This document shows positions 1-8,130 of a DNA stretch of 64,000 bases, piece after piece (the stretch's first letter is position 1; every line of letters starts with the position of its first letter). The translations under genes were made by a program, and so were the position numbers. This DNA comes from Bradyrhizobium nanningense. GTDB taxonomy: Bacteria; Pseudomonadota; Alphaproteobacteria; Rhizobiales; Xanthobacteraceae. Where the stretch lies: contig NZ_LBJC01000033.1 in assembly GCF_004114535.1 (NCBI RefSeq), positions 62,001 through 126,000 on the forward strand, written 5' to 3'. The notes beneath the pieces were generated by a model that saw only the letters and a program-made list of their open reading frames with translations, was not told the DNA's origin and searched no databases.

Positions 1-275
1 TCTGGCGCATGCTGGGTCTGTGGTTCGGCGGCGGCATCGACGAAGGCTCCGAACTGCTGGTCTGGGTGCGGGCGGTCGCCACCGCCATCCTCGCCGGCGT
101 CATCGCCCAGATCGTGGTCGAGCCGCCAGGCGCGCTCGCGAGCGTGCCTGATGTCCTGCGCTATGGCGCGGCGGCCGCCGGCCTCGTCGCCTTCCTGCTG
201 GCCCGCCGCTCGATCTTCGCGGGCGTCGTGACCGGTGAAGTCTTCATGCTGGCCGGCAAGTGGTGGTTGGGCTAA
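1..275 (+). CDS. AzlD-type branched-chain amino acid transporter subunit, 5' truncated by window edge
   Basis: The reading frame is open to the left edge (Trp-Arg precede the first Met at 9), so the true start probably lies outside the window. The visible part has about three hydrophobic segments, including one rich in Leu/Val/Ala near residues 20-40 and one at the C-terminus ending in GKWWLG. This fits the small membrane subunit AzlD, which partners AzlC in branched-chain amino acid export. AzlC would be expected just upstream. The family call rests on overall resemblance, not on a catalytic motif. Confidence 0.6.
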   Translation, partial: WRMLGLWFGGGIDEGSELLVWVRAVATAILAGVIAQIVVEPPGALASVPDVLRYGAAAAGLVAFLLARRSIFAGVVTGEVFMLAGKWWLG

Positions 276-307
276 AACCCCCAGCGAACAGCCAAGGAAC
301 AGGAAAT

Positions 308-799
308 ATGGTTCGCGAACAGGAGCTCCGCGAGGGCGAGGTCGCCATCGAGCTGCCACCGACTAAGGATGCCGGTCTTGTCTTCATCGGCCGCATCCGC
401 ACGCCCTGGACGTCGCGGCTGGAGACGCCGCGGCAGGGCCGGCAGGATGGCCCGATCTGCCGTCTCGAAATCTTCGAGCCGTTCGTGCCGGCCATCAAGG
501 GCGTCGATTTCTATAGCAATCTCGAAGTGCTCTACTGGCTCGACCAGTCGCGCCGCGACATCATCCTGCAGAGCCCGAAGAACAACGAGAAAACCCGCGG
601 CACCTTTTCGCTGCGCTCGCCGGTGCGGCCGAACCCGATCGGCACGTCGATCGTGAAGCTGGTCGGTATCGAGGGCAATGCGATCCTGGTGCGCGGGCTC
701 GACTGCCTCGACAATACGCCGCTGATCGACATCAAACCGGATCGGTGCGAGTTCACCCCGCTGGCGGCGCCGCAGAAGGGTGATTTCGAGACGGAGTGA
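308..799 (+). CDS. trmO: tRNA (N6-threonylcarbamoyladenosine37-N6)-methyltransferase TrmO-like
   Basis: The 163-residue protein carries the TrmO/UPF0066 signature, with RGTFSLRSPVRPNPIG near residues 98-113, and conserved early residues FIGRIRTPW. The family methylates N6 of t6A37 in ANN-decoding tRNAs using S-adenosylmethionine, folding as a beta-barrel. An in-frame start at 260 is possible, but ATG 308 has AGGAAAT just ahead and yields the expected N-terminus. It is shorter than the E. coli enzyme, which has an extra C-terminal domain; the short form is common in alphaproteobacteria. It stands alone, with a palindromic repeat following. Confidence 0.85.
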   Translation: MVREQELREGEVAIELPPTKDAGLVFIGRIRTPWTSRLETPRQGRQDGPICRLEIFEPFVPAIKGVDFYSNLEVLYWLDQSRRDIILQSPKNNEKTRGTFSLRSPVRPNPIGTSIVKLVGIEGNAILVRGLDCLDNTPLIDIKPDRCEFTPLAAPQKGDFETE

Positions 800-820
800 G
801 GGGCGCTCTGCTCCAACCGC

Positions 821-911
821 CCGTCATTGCGAGCGCAGCGAAGCAATCCAGGCTGTTTCTACGGAGACAGTCTGGATTGCTTCGTCGCGCAAGGGCTCCT
901 CGCAATGACGG
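821..911. repeat. Dispersed palindromic repeat, family A copy 1
   Basis: About 91 bp forming a large hairpin. It opens with CCGTCATTGCGAGCGCAGCG and closes with its near complement (CTCGCAATGACGG), with inner arms GCAATCCAG and CTGGATTGC. A second copy lies at 33088-33176 with the same ends and inner arms but a different loop. It lies between convergent trmO and the HIT gene. Confidence 0.85.
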
Positions 912-922
912 AGTGTGTGGCG

Positions 923-1351
923 CTATCCCGCCTTCAACGCCGCGATCAGCTTCGCCGCGTTCTCCTCCAGCACCTTAGTGTCTTCCTTGCGGCTGGCGGG
1001 CGGCAGCATCGCCACGCCGTCGTGGCGCGGCATCACGTGCATGTGCAGGTGGAACACCACCTGGCCGCCGGCGGGCTCGTTGAATTGCTGAACGGTGATG
1101 CCGTCGGCGCTGAAGGCCTTCATTGCGGCGGCAGCGATCTTGTGCGCGCCGCGGGCGACATGGGCGTAATCGTCGGGCTTGATGTCGAGAATGTTGCGGG
1201 CAGAGGCTTTTGGGACCACCAGCGTGTGGCCTGATACCCGCGGCATGATGTCGAGGAAGGCAAGCACGTGCTCGTCCTCGTAGACCTTGTGGCAGGGGAA
1301 TTCGCCGCGCAGGATTTTTGCGAAGATGTTGTTGGGGTCGTAGGCGGTCAT
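923..1351 (-). CDS. HIT family hydrolase
   Basis: A 142-residue protein with the histidine-triad signature HLHMHVMPR near residues 98-106. This matches the HxHxHxx active site used by HIT nucleotide hydrolases and transferases to attack phosphoramidates or dinucleotides through a nucleotidyl-His intermediate. The N-terminal NIFAKILRGEFPCHKVYED is typical of the bacterial Hint/HinT-like subgroup. GGAG precedes the ATG. It is the last gene of a minus-strand run that also includes the acyltransferase, GDPD and RidA genes. The physiological substrate cannot be told from sequence. Confidence 0.92.
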   Translation of the reverse strand: MTAYDPNNIFAKILRGEFPCHKVYEDEHVLAFLDIMPRVSGHTLVVPKASARNILDIKPDDYAHVARGAHKIAAAAMKAFSADGITVQQFNEPAGGQVVFHLHMHVMPRHDGVAMLPPASRKEDTKVLEENAAKLIAALKAG

Positions 1352-1404
1352 GGCGGCGGCTCCTCGAACAATTTGCGCCTACTGTCACCAGCCACGGCGA
1401 GGCG

Positions 1405-2661
1405 TCAAGGCGCCTCGTCGGCGTCTCTGCGGAACGGGCCGAGCTCGGCAAGCTCGCGTCCGGCCTCCGCAACATAGGCGCGCTCGCGCTTGAGGTAATC
1501 GTCGATGGCGCGGCGCAGACCGGGATCGGCGATGAAGTGGGCGGAATGGGTGGTGCGGGGCAGGTAGCCGCGCGCGATCTTGTGCTCACCTTGCGCGCCG
1601 GCCTCGACATGCGTGAGGCCACGCTTGATGGCGAAGTCGATCGCCTGGTAATAGCAGACCTCGAAATGCAGGAACGGGTGATGCTCGACCGCGCCCCAGT
1701 TGCGGCCGAACAGCGTATCCGACCCGATGAAGTTGATCGCGCCCGCGATCCAACGATTGTTGCGGCGGGCCATCACCAGCAGCACGTCCTCGCTCATGGT
1801 CTCGCCGATCAGCGAGAAGAATTCCCGCGTCAGATAAGGCCGGCCCCATTTGCGCGAGCCGGTCTCCATGTAGAATTCGAAGAAGGCATCCCAGGCATCC
1901 TCGGTGATGTCTTTGCCCGTCAGCCAGTGGATGGAGATACCTGCGGCCAGCGCATCGCGCCGCTCGCGCTTGATCGATTTGCGGTGGCGCGCGTTCAGCG
2001 TCGCCAGGAAATCGTCGAAGCTCGCAAAGCCCTCGTTGTGCCAGTGGAACTGCTGGTCGGTGCGCTGCAGGAAGCCGTGCTTGGCGAGCAGCTTCCACTC
2101 GGACTCGCGCGCGAAGGTGACATGGACGGAGGAGGCCTTGCTGACGCCGCACAGCGCTATGAGGCCACTCGCCAGCGCGTCCATGATGCGCTCGCGGTCG
2201 ACGCCGTCGCGGACCAGCAGCCGCGGCCCGGTCGCCGGGGTGAAGGGAACCGAGACCTGGAGCTTCGGATAATAGCGCCCGCCGGCGCGCTCATAGGCGT
2301 CCGCCCAGCCGCGGTCGAAGACGTACTCGCCTTGGGAATGCGATTTCAGATAGCAGGGCACGATTCCGGCGACGCGGCCATCGATCTTGGCCACGAGATG
2401 CCGCGGGTCCCAGCCAGTGCGGATCGTCGCCGAACCCGATTTCTCAACGGCAGACAGAAATGCGTGCGAAACGAACGGGTTATAGGCAGGTTTTGAGAGG
2501 CTGAGGGAATCGCCTGGAAGGGGGGATGAAGTTCCCGGGCCATGCCCGTTGCAGGCCTTCTCGTTAAGGGCCTTGCCGGGATTGGCGCAAGCGTCCCAAT
2601 CCTCCGGCGAGACCTCGCCAATGGACGGTACAGCCTCGAGGGTAATTTCGGATGATGCCAT
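1405..2661 (-). CDS. GNAT/FemAB-like N-acyltransferase (COG3146/DUF482 family)
   Basis: The 418-residue protein matches the COG3146 family of GNAT-fold acyltransferases. Landmarks include an N-terminal PFVSHAFLSAVEKSG block, a central LNARHRKSIKRERR basic segment and a C-terminal GAQGEHKIARGYLP stretch that is very characteristic. Function is not established for most members; a role as peptidyl or aminoacyl transferase is inferred from the fold. Residues about 28-58 form a low-complexity insertion between the first strand and the conserved YNPFVSHAF block, which is longer than I would expect. Confidence 0.8.
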   Translation of the reverse strand: MASSEITLEAVPSIGEVSPEDWDACANPGKALNEKACNGHGPGTSSPLPGDSLSLSKPAYNPFVSHAFLSAVEKSGSATIRTGWDPRHLVAKIDGRVAGIVPCYLKSHSQGEYVFDRGWADAYERAGGRYYPKLQVSVPFTPATGPRLLVRDGVDRERIMDALASGLIALCGVSKASSVHVTFARESEWKLLAKHGFLQRTDQQFHWHNEGFASFDDFLATLNARHRKSIKRERRDALAAGISIHWLTGKDITEDAWDAFFEFYMETGSRKWGRPYLTREFFSLIGETMSEDVLLVMARRNNRWIAGAINFIGSDTLFGRNWGAVEHHPFLHFEVCYYQAIDFAIKRGLTHVEAGAQGEHKIARGYLPRTTHSAHFIADPGLRRAIDDYLKRERAYVAEAGRELAELGPFRRDADEAP

Positions 2662-2724
2662 CGACCCCCAAGATCGTGCATTGCAGCAGCGACTTCAAGG
2701 GGGTGGGGAAGGCACGCTCTCGGT

Positions 2725-2871
2725 GCCCCGGACGCAGCGCAGCACGCAGGCGATGCGAAGCATCGTCCGGCGTGGTGCGCTGCTGCGCCGGGGCCCATGT
2801 GGCCGCACAGTCTGGCGCCTTCTGGTGCTCTGCGCTGTGACGCTGACGCGTTGCACCTTGTCCGGGACACG
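2725..2871. repeat. Dispersed intergenic repeat, family B copy 1
   Basis: About 147 bp beginning GCCCCGGACGC and ending GTCCGGGACACG, with the diagnostic core GATGCGAAGCATCGTCCGG followed by GCCGGGGCCCATG. The same order of blocks recurs at 22567-22729 and 23484-23630. The ends are mutually complementary (CCCGGAC...GTCCGGG), so the unit can fold on itself. It ends 8 bp before the GDPD stop codon and fills the GDPD-acyltransferase gap. Confidence 0.8.
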
Positions 2872-2879
2872 GGCAAGAC

Positions 2880-3626
2880 CTACGGCACGAACCCTTCAAA
2901 AATCATCTGGTCCGCATATTGCCCGACCCGCGTCCGCTGCTCGCCCGTGCGGACGGTCCAGCCGAGCAGGGCGCAACCGAAGACGTTGCGGGCGATCCAG
3001 GGGGCGGGGGCCGGGAGGTCGTCGACCCGAAAGGCCACGAAGTGGGGCTGGGTCCGAAAGCCGTGGCGCAGATAGAGCATGCTGTCGCGCTGCTCCCGCG
3101 TGAGCTTGGCCCAGTAATCGTCCTCATAGGCGCGCTGCGCGACGATGCCGCGCGGGCGGTTGGGCAACAGCTCGCGCAGCGCCAGCACCTGGTCGGGATC
3201 GAAGGACATGCCGACGGCTGGCCCGTCATAGGACGCCAGCACCTCGGCCATCCGCTTCACCAGCTTGCGGTCGCCGCCAAAATGGCTCTTCACCTCGATC
3301 ACCAGCGGCACGCGGCCGGCGACGAGGGCGCAGAGGTCGGACAGCGACATCATCCGCTCGCCCGTGTCCTTGAACCTGATTGCCTTCAGCTCGGCCGCAG
3401 TCTTCGAGATCACCTCGCCGGTGGCCTCGGTGAGGCGGCCGAGGGCATGGTCGTGATGCACCATGGCCTCGCCGTCGGCGGAGGGCTGGATGTCGACCTC
3501 GATCGAGAAATTTCCTGCGATCGCGGCTTGCACCGCGCCCGGCATGTTCTCGACGATGCCACGGGAGATGTCATGCAGGCCGCGATGGGCGACCGGCCGG
3601 GCCGTCAGCCAATCAGGAGCGCGCAT
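2880..3626 (-). CDS. Glycerophosphodiester phosphodiesterase
   Basis: The 248-residue protein has the GDPD catalytic signature: AHRGLHD near residue 13, EVDIQPSADGEAMVHHD (metal-binding Glu/Asp and catalytic His) near residues 43-59, and EVKSHFGGD in the barrel. The family hydrolyses glycerophosphodiesters to glycerol-3-phosphate and an alcohol on a TIM barrel. No signal peptide is present, so a cytoplasmic enzyme is likely. Its ATG is 6 bp after the RidA stop codon, suggesting cotranscription. Confidence 0.9.
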   Translation of the reverse strand: MRAPDWLTARPVAHRGLHDISRGIVENMPGAVQAAIAGNFSIEVDIQPSADGEAMVHHDHALGRLTEATGEVISKTAAELKAIRFKDTGERMMSLSDLCALVAGRVPLVIEVKSHFGGDRKLVKRMAEVLASYDGPAVGMSFDPDQVLALRELLPNRPRGIVAQRAYEDDYWAKLTREQRDSMLYLRHGFRTQPHFVAFRVDDLPAPAPWIARNVFGCALLGWTVRTGEQRTRVGQYADQMIFEGFVP

Positions 3627-3632
3627 TTTCCG

Positions 3633-4100
3633 TCAGGCGACCTCGAACACGCCGTCGACCTCGACTGCCGCATCCGCGGGCAGCGAGGCGACGCCGACGG
3701 TGGTGCGGGCATGGCGGCCCTTGTCACCGAAGGCCGCGACCATCAGGTCGGAGGCGCCGTTGAGCACCTTTGGCCCGTCCAGGAAGTCCGGCGCCGAATT
3801 GATGAAGCCGCCGAGGCGCACCACGCGCACCACCTTGTCGAGATCGCCCAGTGCCGCCTTGACCTGAGCCAGCAGGTTCACCGCGCAGCCGCGAGCGGCC
3901 GCAGCGCCGTCCTCGATCGAGACGCCGGCACCCAGCTTGCCCTTGGCAATCAGCTTGCCGGCGGGATCGAAACAGACCTGGCCGGAGACGAACAGCAGAT
4001 TGCCGGTGCGCACGAACGGGACGTAATTGGCGACGGGAGTAGGGGCCTCATGCAGCTTGATACCCTGTTCCGCCAGCTTCTGCTCGACCGTACCTGCCAT
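3633..4100 (-). CDS. RidA (YjgF/YER057c/UK114) family protein
   Basis: The 155-residue protein has RidA hallmarks: YVPFVRTGNLLFVSGQVCFD near residues 25-44 and a late VEVDGVFEV tail. RidA proteins are trimeric deaminases that clear reactive 2-aminoacrylate and other enamine/imine intermediates, although many subfamilies have unproven substrates. The frame is open to 4193, but the ATG at 4100 gives the conserved N-terminus MAGTVEQKLAEQGIKLHEAP. It is the first gene of the RidA-GDPD pair. A second, distant RidA lies at 5456-5857. Confidence 0.88.
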   Translation of the reverse strand: MAGTVEQKLAEQGIKLHEAPTPVANYVPFVRTGNLLFVSGQVCFDPAGKLIAKGKLGAGVSIEDGAAAARGCAVNLLAQVKAALGDLDKVVRVVRLGGFINSAPDFLDGPKVLNGASDLMVAAFGDKGRHARTTVGVASLPADAAVEVDGVFEVA

Positions 4101-4246
4101 GTCCGACCTCGTTGTCCAAAAATCATTCGCCCCGGCGCGTCCGCAAGGCCGGGCGCGCCCTGTTTCGCCCATCGGGCCGCCACATGCAAGCAACCCGCAA
4201 GAAGATGCTTTTGCCCGCGGCGAGGCAGCAGGTTCAGCGCTGGGGC

Positions 4247-4277
4247 CGCAACTTTACGTGAAACGGCCTCAGTTGCG
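4247..4277. promoter_or_regulatory. Inverted repeat upstream of eipB
   Basis: CGCAACT (4247-4253) and AGTTGCG (4271-4277) form perfect 7-bp arms around a 17-bp spacer, about 70 bp before the eipB start and in the RidA-eipB divergent gap. It could be a regulator site or a leader hairpin. No recognised consensus is visible. Confidence 0.3.
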
Positions 4278-4345
4278 ACGCAATGGAACGGTCATTAAAA
4301 TGTCGAATCTGCGCTTCCCCAAGGATGCGTCCTCAAGGAATAGAC

Positions 4346-5191
4346 ATGGTGCACCTTTTCCGGACTTCGCTCGGTGTGATGGCGCTCGTCGCGGCCAGTT
4401 TCGGCCTTGGCGAGGGCGCAAAGGCCGCCAACGGTCCGTTCCTGCCGCATCAGGCGCTCTATGACCTCAGCCTGGTGAAATCGCGCTCCAACTCGGTCAA
4501 CAGTGCGCGTGGCCGCATCCTCTACAACTTCACCGGAAGCTCGTGCGAGGGCTACACCTCCGAATTCCGCCAGGTCTCTGAACTCGACAGCGGCGAGGGC
4601 AAGGTCACGCTCAGCGACCTCCGTTCCAATTCCTGGGAGGACGCCGCTGGCAAGAGCTACCGCTTCAAGATCGAGACGCGCATGAACGAAGCGGATGCCG
4701 GCCGGGTCGACGGCTCGGCCGAGCGCGACGGCGACCACATCAACGTCAAGCTGAAGCTTCCGGCGCCGAAGAGCTTCACCCTCGACGGCAAGATCGTGTT
4801 CCCGACCGAGCAGATCCAGCGCATCATCGCCGCTGCGAAAGAAGGCAAATCGCTGCTCGAGCTCTCCGTCTATGACGGCTCCGACGACGGCCAGAAAGTC
4901 TACAACACGCTGACCGTGATCGGCCAGCCGATCCCATCCGACCGTGACACCGCGTCCGATCCGACCACATCGGACGAGCACATGAAATCGCTTAAGCGCT
5001 GGCCGGTCACCGTCAGTTATTTCGACCGCGACGCCCAGCAGAAGGAAGGTGAGCAGACGCCAGTCTATGCGATGTCCTTCGAGCTCTACGAGAACGGCGT
5101 CTCGCGCCAGCTCGTGCTCGATTACAACGACTTCGTCATCTCCGGCGCGATGGGTAAGTTCGACGTCAAGGACAGCAAGCCCTGCAATTGA
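4346..5191 (+). CDS. eipB: Cell-envelope integrity protein EipB (DUF1849)
   Basis: The 281-residue exported protein has a signal peptide of about 27 residues ending GAKA. The mature part starts with PFLPHQALYDLSLVKS, the DUF1849/EipB hallmark. Two cysteines, one in GSSCEGY and one in the last three residues (KPCN), match the disulfide that in Brucella EipB locks a periplasmic beta-spiral. EipB supports envelope integrity in Brucella and Caulobacter. AAGGAA stands 5 bp before the chosen ATG; in-frame ATGs upstream (4283, 4325) would bury the signal peptide. Transcription is monocistronic by position. Confidence 0.9.
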   Translation: MVHLFRTSLGVMALVAASFGLGEGAKAANGPFLPHQALYDLSLVKSRSNSVNSARGRILYNFTGSSCEGYTSEFRQVSELDSGEGKVTLSDLRSNSWEDAAGKSYRFKIETRMNEADAGRVDGSAERDGDHINVKLKLPAPKSFTLDGKIVFPTEQIQRIIAAAKEGKSLLELSVYDGSDDGQKVYNTLTVIGQPIPSDRDTASDPTTSDEHMKSLKRWPVTVSYFDRDAQQKEGEQTPVYAMSFELYENGVSRQLVLDYNDFVISGAMGKFDVKDSKPCN

Positions 5192-5233
5192 GGGGGCACT
5201 TGCCAGGGCCGCGTGCCGCGTACTTCACTCCAT

Positions 5234-5370
5234 CACCGTCACCCTGAGGCGGCCGCTTCTTCAGCGGCCCTCGAAGGGCGACGGCCCGGCTGCAGCTGCG
5301 GGGCCGTGCATCCTTCGAGGCTCGCCGCGCGGAGCTTTGCACCGCGCAGCTCACACCTCAGGATGACGGT
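5234..5370. repeat. Dispersed palindromic repeat, family C copy 1
   Basis: About 137 bp with arms CACCGTCACCCTGAGG and CCTCAGGATGACGGTG, inner arms GCCGCTTCTTCAGCGGC, and blocks CCTCGAAGGGCGACGGCC and CATCCTTCGAGGCTCG. A reverse-oriented relative is at 32928-33060 and a more diverged one at 36793-36928. It sits between eipB and the second RidA gene. Confidence 0.85.
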
Positions 5371-5455
5371 GCACGAGGGTTGCTTGTCGCATCTAGCTCT
5401 TGTCATGATCTCCAGCTACGCTTCCTTCCAACGAAAAACCTCAGGGAGCCAGCCC

Positions 5456-5857
5456 ATGCCCAAGCTCGACCATCTCCGTCCCAGCGGCCTGCATCACAAT
5501 CCCGCTTACTCCCACGTCGTCACCGCCTCAGGCGCGCGGACCATCTACATCTCGGGACAGGTCTCGGTGGACGAGGAGGGACGGATCGTCGGCGAAGGCG
5601 ATATCGCCGCACAGACCACACAGGTGATGCAGAATCTCGGTCACGCGCTGAAAGCGGCCGGCGCGAGTTATTCCAACATCGTCAAGATCACGACCTTTGT
5701 CGTGAACTACAAGCCGGAGCTGCGCCCGATCATCGGCAAGGCCCGCTCGGCCTTCTTCGAAGGCATGGAGCCGCCGGCGTCCACGCTTCTCGGCGTCACC
5801 GCGCTTGCCGCGCCGGAATGGCTGATCGAGATCGAAGCGATTGCGGTCGCGGATTGA
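5456..5857 (+). CDS. RidA family protein (second copy)
   Basis: The 133-residue protein is a full-length RidA: residues 28-38 read TIYISGQVSVD, and the C-terminal PASTLLGVTALAAPEWLIEIEA matches the family's trimer-forming strand. It is only distantly similar to the RidA at 3633-4100, so the two are likely different subfamilies. The ATG at 5456 is preceded by GGAG and gives the typical MPKLDHLRPSGLHHNPAYSH start; upstream in-frame codons run through the repeat and are not credible. Confidence 0.9.
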   Translation: MPKLDHLRPSGLHHNPAYSHVVTASGARTIYISGQVSVDEEGRIVGEGDIAAQTTQVMQNLGHALKAAGASYSNIVKITTFVVNYKPELRPIIGKARSAFFEGMEPPASTLLGVTALAAPEWLIEIEAIAVAD

Positions 5858-5896
5858 TCTGACTGTAGGATCGGGTTTCGCTGCGCTCTACCCATC

Positions 5897-6295
5897 CTAC
5901 TCTGCTGACAGCTCTTGTAGAGACGCCATCGCTTCGTCCAGCCGGTCAACGGGCACGAAGAGATGGTCATGATGGAAGGCCGAAACGGCATTCACGCCGA
6001 TGCCGGCTTCGGCGAGGCGCGCCGTGATCGCCGCCAGGAAGCCGACCGCGTCGAGCGCCGAGTGAACCGTCAGGGTGATCAGCCGCGAGGCAAACGCATA
6101 GTGCAGTCCCGCGGCTTCTGCTTCTTCGCGCGGGATCACCAGCGTTGTGCCTTCCTGCTCGCGAAACGTCAGCACTGGGTTGATAATCGCCGGAATGCTC
6201 TCATTTGCCGGGATCGTGCAGAACACGAAGATGCCCGGCCGCAGCTCCGGCCTCATGTCTCGCAGCAACACCCGGATGTCGCGTTCTCCCGTCAT
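5897..6295 (-). CDS. ACT domain-containing protein
   Basis: The 132-residue protein has an ACT-like C-terminal half: ITLTVHSALDAVGFLAAITARLAEAGIGVNAVSAFHHDHLFVP, with the typical Gly at the loop before the first helix. The N-terminal half, RPELRPGIFVFCTIP, is typical of a conserved stand-alone ACT family (COG3602). ACT domains bind small ligands, usually amino acids. Its ATG (6295-6293) overlaps the dinB stop by one base (TGATG), so translation is probably coupled to dinB. Confidence 0.85.
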   Translation of the reverse strand: MTGERDIRVLLRDMRPELRPGIFVFCTIPANESIPAIINPVLTFREQEGTTLVIPREEAEAAGLHYAFASRLITLTVHSALDAVGFLAAITARLAEAGIGVNAVSAFHHDHLFVPVDRLDEAMASLQELSAE

Positions 6296-7584
6296 CACTC
6301 CGGCGCCTTCTCCGGGCCGTCATAGGCGATGCCGCGGATCACCGCAGCGCTGCCGAATTTCTTGCGCAAACTGTCCACCGCGCGCTCGGCGTGGGCGGCG
6401 CGGCGGTCGAGCATGTCGGTGTCGTCGGCGGCCGAGCCGTTGCGCAGCGCGCTGACGCCGGCGCCCATCAGGCGGAAGGCGGTGCCGTCGATCTCTTTCG
6501 CCAGCATCTCGCGGCAGATCGCAAAGATCTTTGCGGCGAGCTGGGTCGGCGCGGCGATCGACTGCGAGCGGGTGCGCTGCCGGAAATCGGCGGTCTTCAG
6601 CTTCAGCGTGACGGTCGTGCCGGCGAGCTCGCTGCTCTTCAGCCGCGACGACGTCTTCTCGCATAGCCGCCACAGGATCTTCTCCAGCGTCGCGAAATCG
6701 CGGATATCGGTCTCGAAGGTGGTCTCACTGGAAATGGTCTTGGCGCCCCGGTCAGGCTCGACGCGGCGGTCGTCGATGCCGCGCGCGAGCCGCCACAGCC
6801 TGCGGCCGTCGCTCGGAAACTGCCGCATCATCTCGATCTCGTCGGCCTTCTGCAAATCGGCGATGATGCGGAAGCCGCGCTGCACGAGGCGCTCCTGCGT
6901 GGCGGGGCCGACGCCGAAGATGAAGCCGACCGGCTTGTCCGCCAGCATCACGCGCGCTTCCTCCTGATCGAGCGCGGCAAAGCCGCGCGGCTTGTCGAGG
7001 TCGGAGGCGATCTTGGCCAGGAACTTGTTGCAGGACAGGCCGACCGAGACGGAGATGCCGATGTCCCGCTCGACCTCGCGGGCAAAGCGCGCCAGCACCT
7101 TTGCCGGGGCCATGCCGTGCACCCGCTCGGTGCCGGAGAGATCGAGGAAAGCCTCGTCGATCGACAGCGGCTCGACCAGCGGCGTCAGGGCCTGCGTGGC
7201 CTGGCGCACCTCGCGGCCGACGCGGACATACTTCGCCATGTCGGGCGGGATCACGGTCGCATGCGGGCAGGCTTCGAGCGCCCTAAACATCGGCATCGCC
7301 GAGCGCACGCCATAGGTGCGCGCGATATAGCAGGCGGCTGATACCACGCCGCGTTTTCCTCCGCCGATGATGACGGGCTTGTCGGCGATGTCGGGGTTAT
7401 CGCGCTTCTCGACCGTCGCGTAGAAGGCGTCGCAGTCGATATGAGCGATGGTCAGCGAGCCAAGCGCCCGATGGCGGACGAGGCGAGGGGAACCGCAGGC
7501 CGAGCAGCGCCGCACGGCCATATCCAGATCGGCCAGACAATCCCGGCAGAAGCAGCGGGGCCCGGCCGGGACGGGAACGATCAC
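6295..7584 (-). CDS. dinB: Y-family DNA polymerase IV (DinB) with N-terminal zinc-ribbon-like segment
   Basis: The 429-residue protein has the Y-family palm IAHIDCDAFYATVEKRD near residues 45-61, an SIDEAFLDLSG motif with the catalytic Asp-Glu pair near residue 150, and the helix-hairpin-helix and little-finger regions. It performs error-prone translesion synthesis. Ahead of the palm are about 40 extra residues with two CxxC pairs (Cys13/Cys16 and Cys27/Cys30) that could bind zinc. The start overlaps the DUF3572 stop by 4 bp (ATGA), and the stop overlaps the ACT gene start, forming a three-gene coupled operon. Confidence 0.93.
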   Translation of the reverse strand: MIVPVPAGPRCFCRDCLADLDMAVRRCSACGSPRLVRHRALGSLTIAHIDCDAFYATVEKRDNPDIADKPVIIGGGKRGVVSAACYIARTYGVRSAMPMFRALEACPHATVIPPDMAKYVRVGREVRQATQALTPLVEPLSIDEAFLDLSGTERVHGMAPAKVLARFAREVERDIGISVSVGLSCNKFLAKIASDLDKPRGFAALDQEEARVMLADKPVGFIFGVGPATQERLVQRGFRIIADLQKADEIEMMRQFPSDGRRLWRLARGIDDRRVEPDRGAKTISSETTFETDIRDFATLEKILWRLCEKTSSRLKSSELAGTTVTLKLKTADFRQRTRSQSIAAPTQLAAKIFAICREMLAKEIDGTAFRLMGAGVSALRNGSAADDTDMLDRRAAHAERAVDSLRKKFGSAAVIRGIAYDGPEKAPE

Positions 7585-7892
7585 GGCACGTCGCGCTCCC
7601 AGGAGGGGGCGCCGAGCGAGTCGCCGAGGACCTGCCGCGCTGCGGCAACGTTGGTCGGATGCAGTTCGACGGAGCTGGCAAAGGCCTTCACGGTGGCGTC
7701 GTCCCGCATCACGAAATCGAGCACGCTGAGCAGGAAATTGGGGTCCGCGGCGGCATTGCGCAGGGTCTCCGGACCGACCCCTGTCTCGGCCAGGAACAGG
7801 CCCAGCCGCTCGGGCTCGCTCGCGACGAAGGACAGGGCCTGAATCGCAACGATTTCAGCGACTTCGCGGGGGTTGTGAACAGGCTTTTTCAA
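7581..7892 (-). CDS. DUF3572 domain-containing protein
   Basis: The 103-residue acidic protein matches DUF3572, a short helical alphaproteobacterial family: EVAEIVAIQALSFVASEPERLGLFLAETGV and VLDFVMRDDATVKAF. The start is TTG at 7892, giving KKPVHNPREVAEIV. Function is unknown; the 4-bp overlap with dinB, a usual neighbour in Rhizobiales, hints at a link with DNA damage tolerance or DivK-linked control, but this is inference. Confidence 0.85.
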   Translation of the reverse strand: MKKPVHNPREVAEIVAIQALSFVASEPERLGLFLAETGVGPETLRNAAADPNFLLSVLDFVMRDDATVKAFASSVELHPTNVAAARQVLGDSLGAPSWERDVP

Positions 7893-8130
7893 GGGGACGG
7901 TTTGCCTTTCCGTTAACTTTCAGTGTCTACTTTGCATCATGCCCGAGTCTCGCCTCTGAGTCTCCCGACCCCAGACAAGCAACTGGAAACCACATCGCAG
8001 AAAGTCGACCCTCGGGTTTAACGAAACTCAAGCGAATCTGAGGCTAGTTTGAATCCAGTTTTCGAAACGCCGGCGAGCGGCGTCTGAGGCGTCACATGTA
8101 TCGGTCCTTCGGACCAATCAGGAGGGCGGG

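Noticed and set aside
5229..5456. Upstream in-frame extension of the second RidA gene to 5213
   Set aside because: It reads through the family C repeat; the ATG at 5456 has a ribosome site and the conserved N-terminus.
7900..8130. CtrA-type TTAA-N7-TTAA site upstream of divK
   Set aside because: A few single TTAA half sites are seen (for example near 7914 and 8018) but not the spaced pair.
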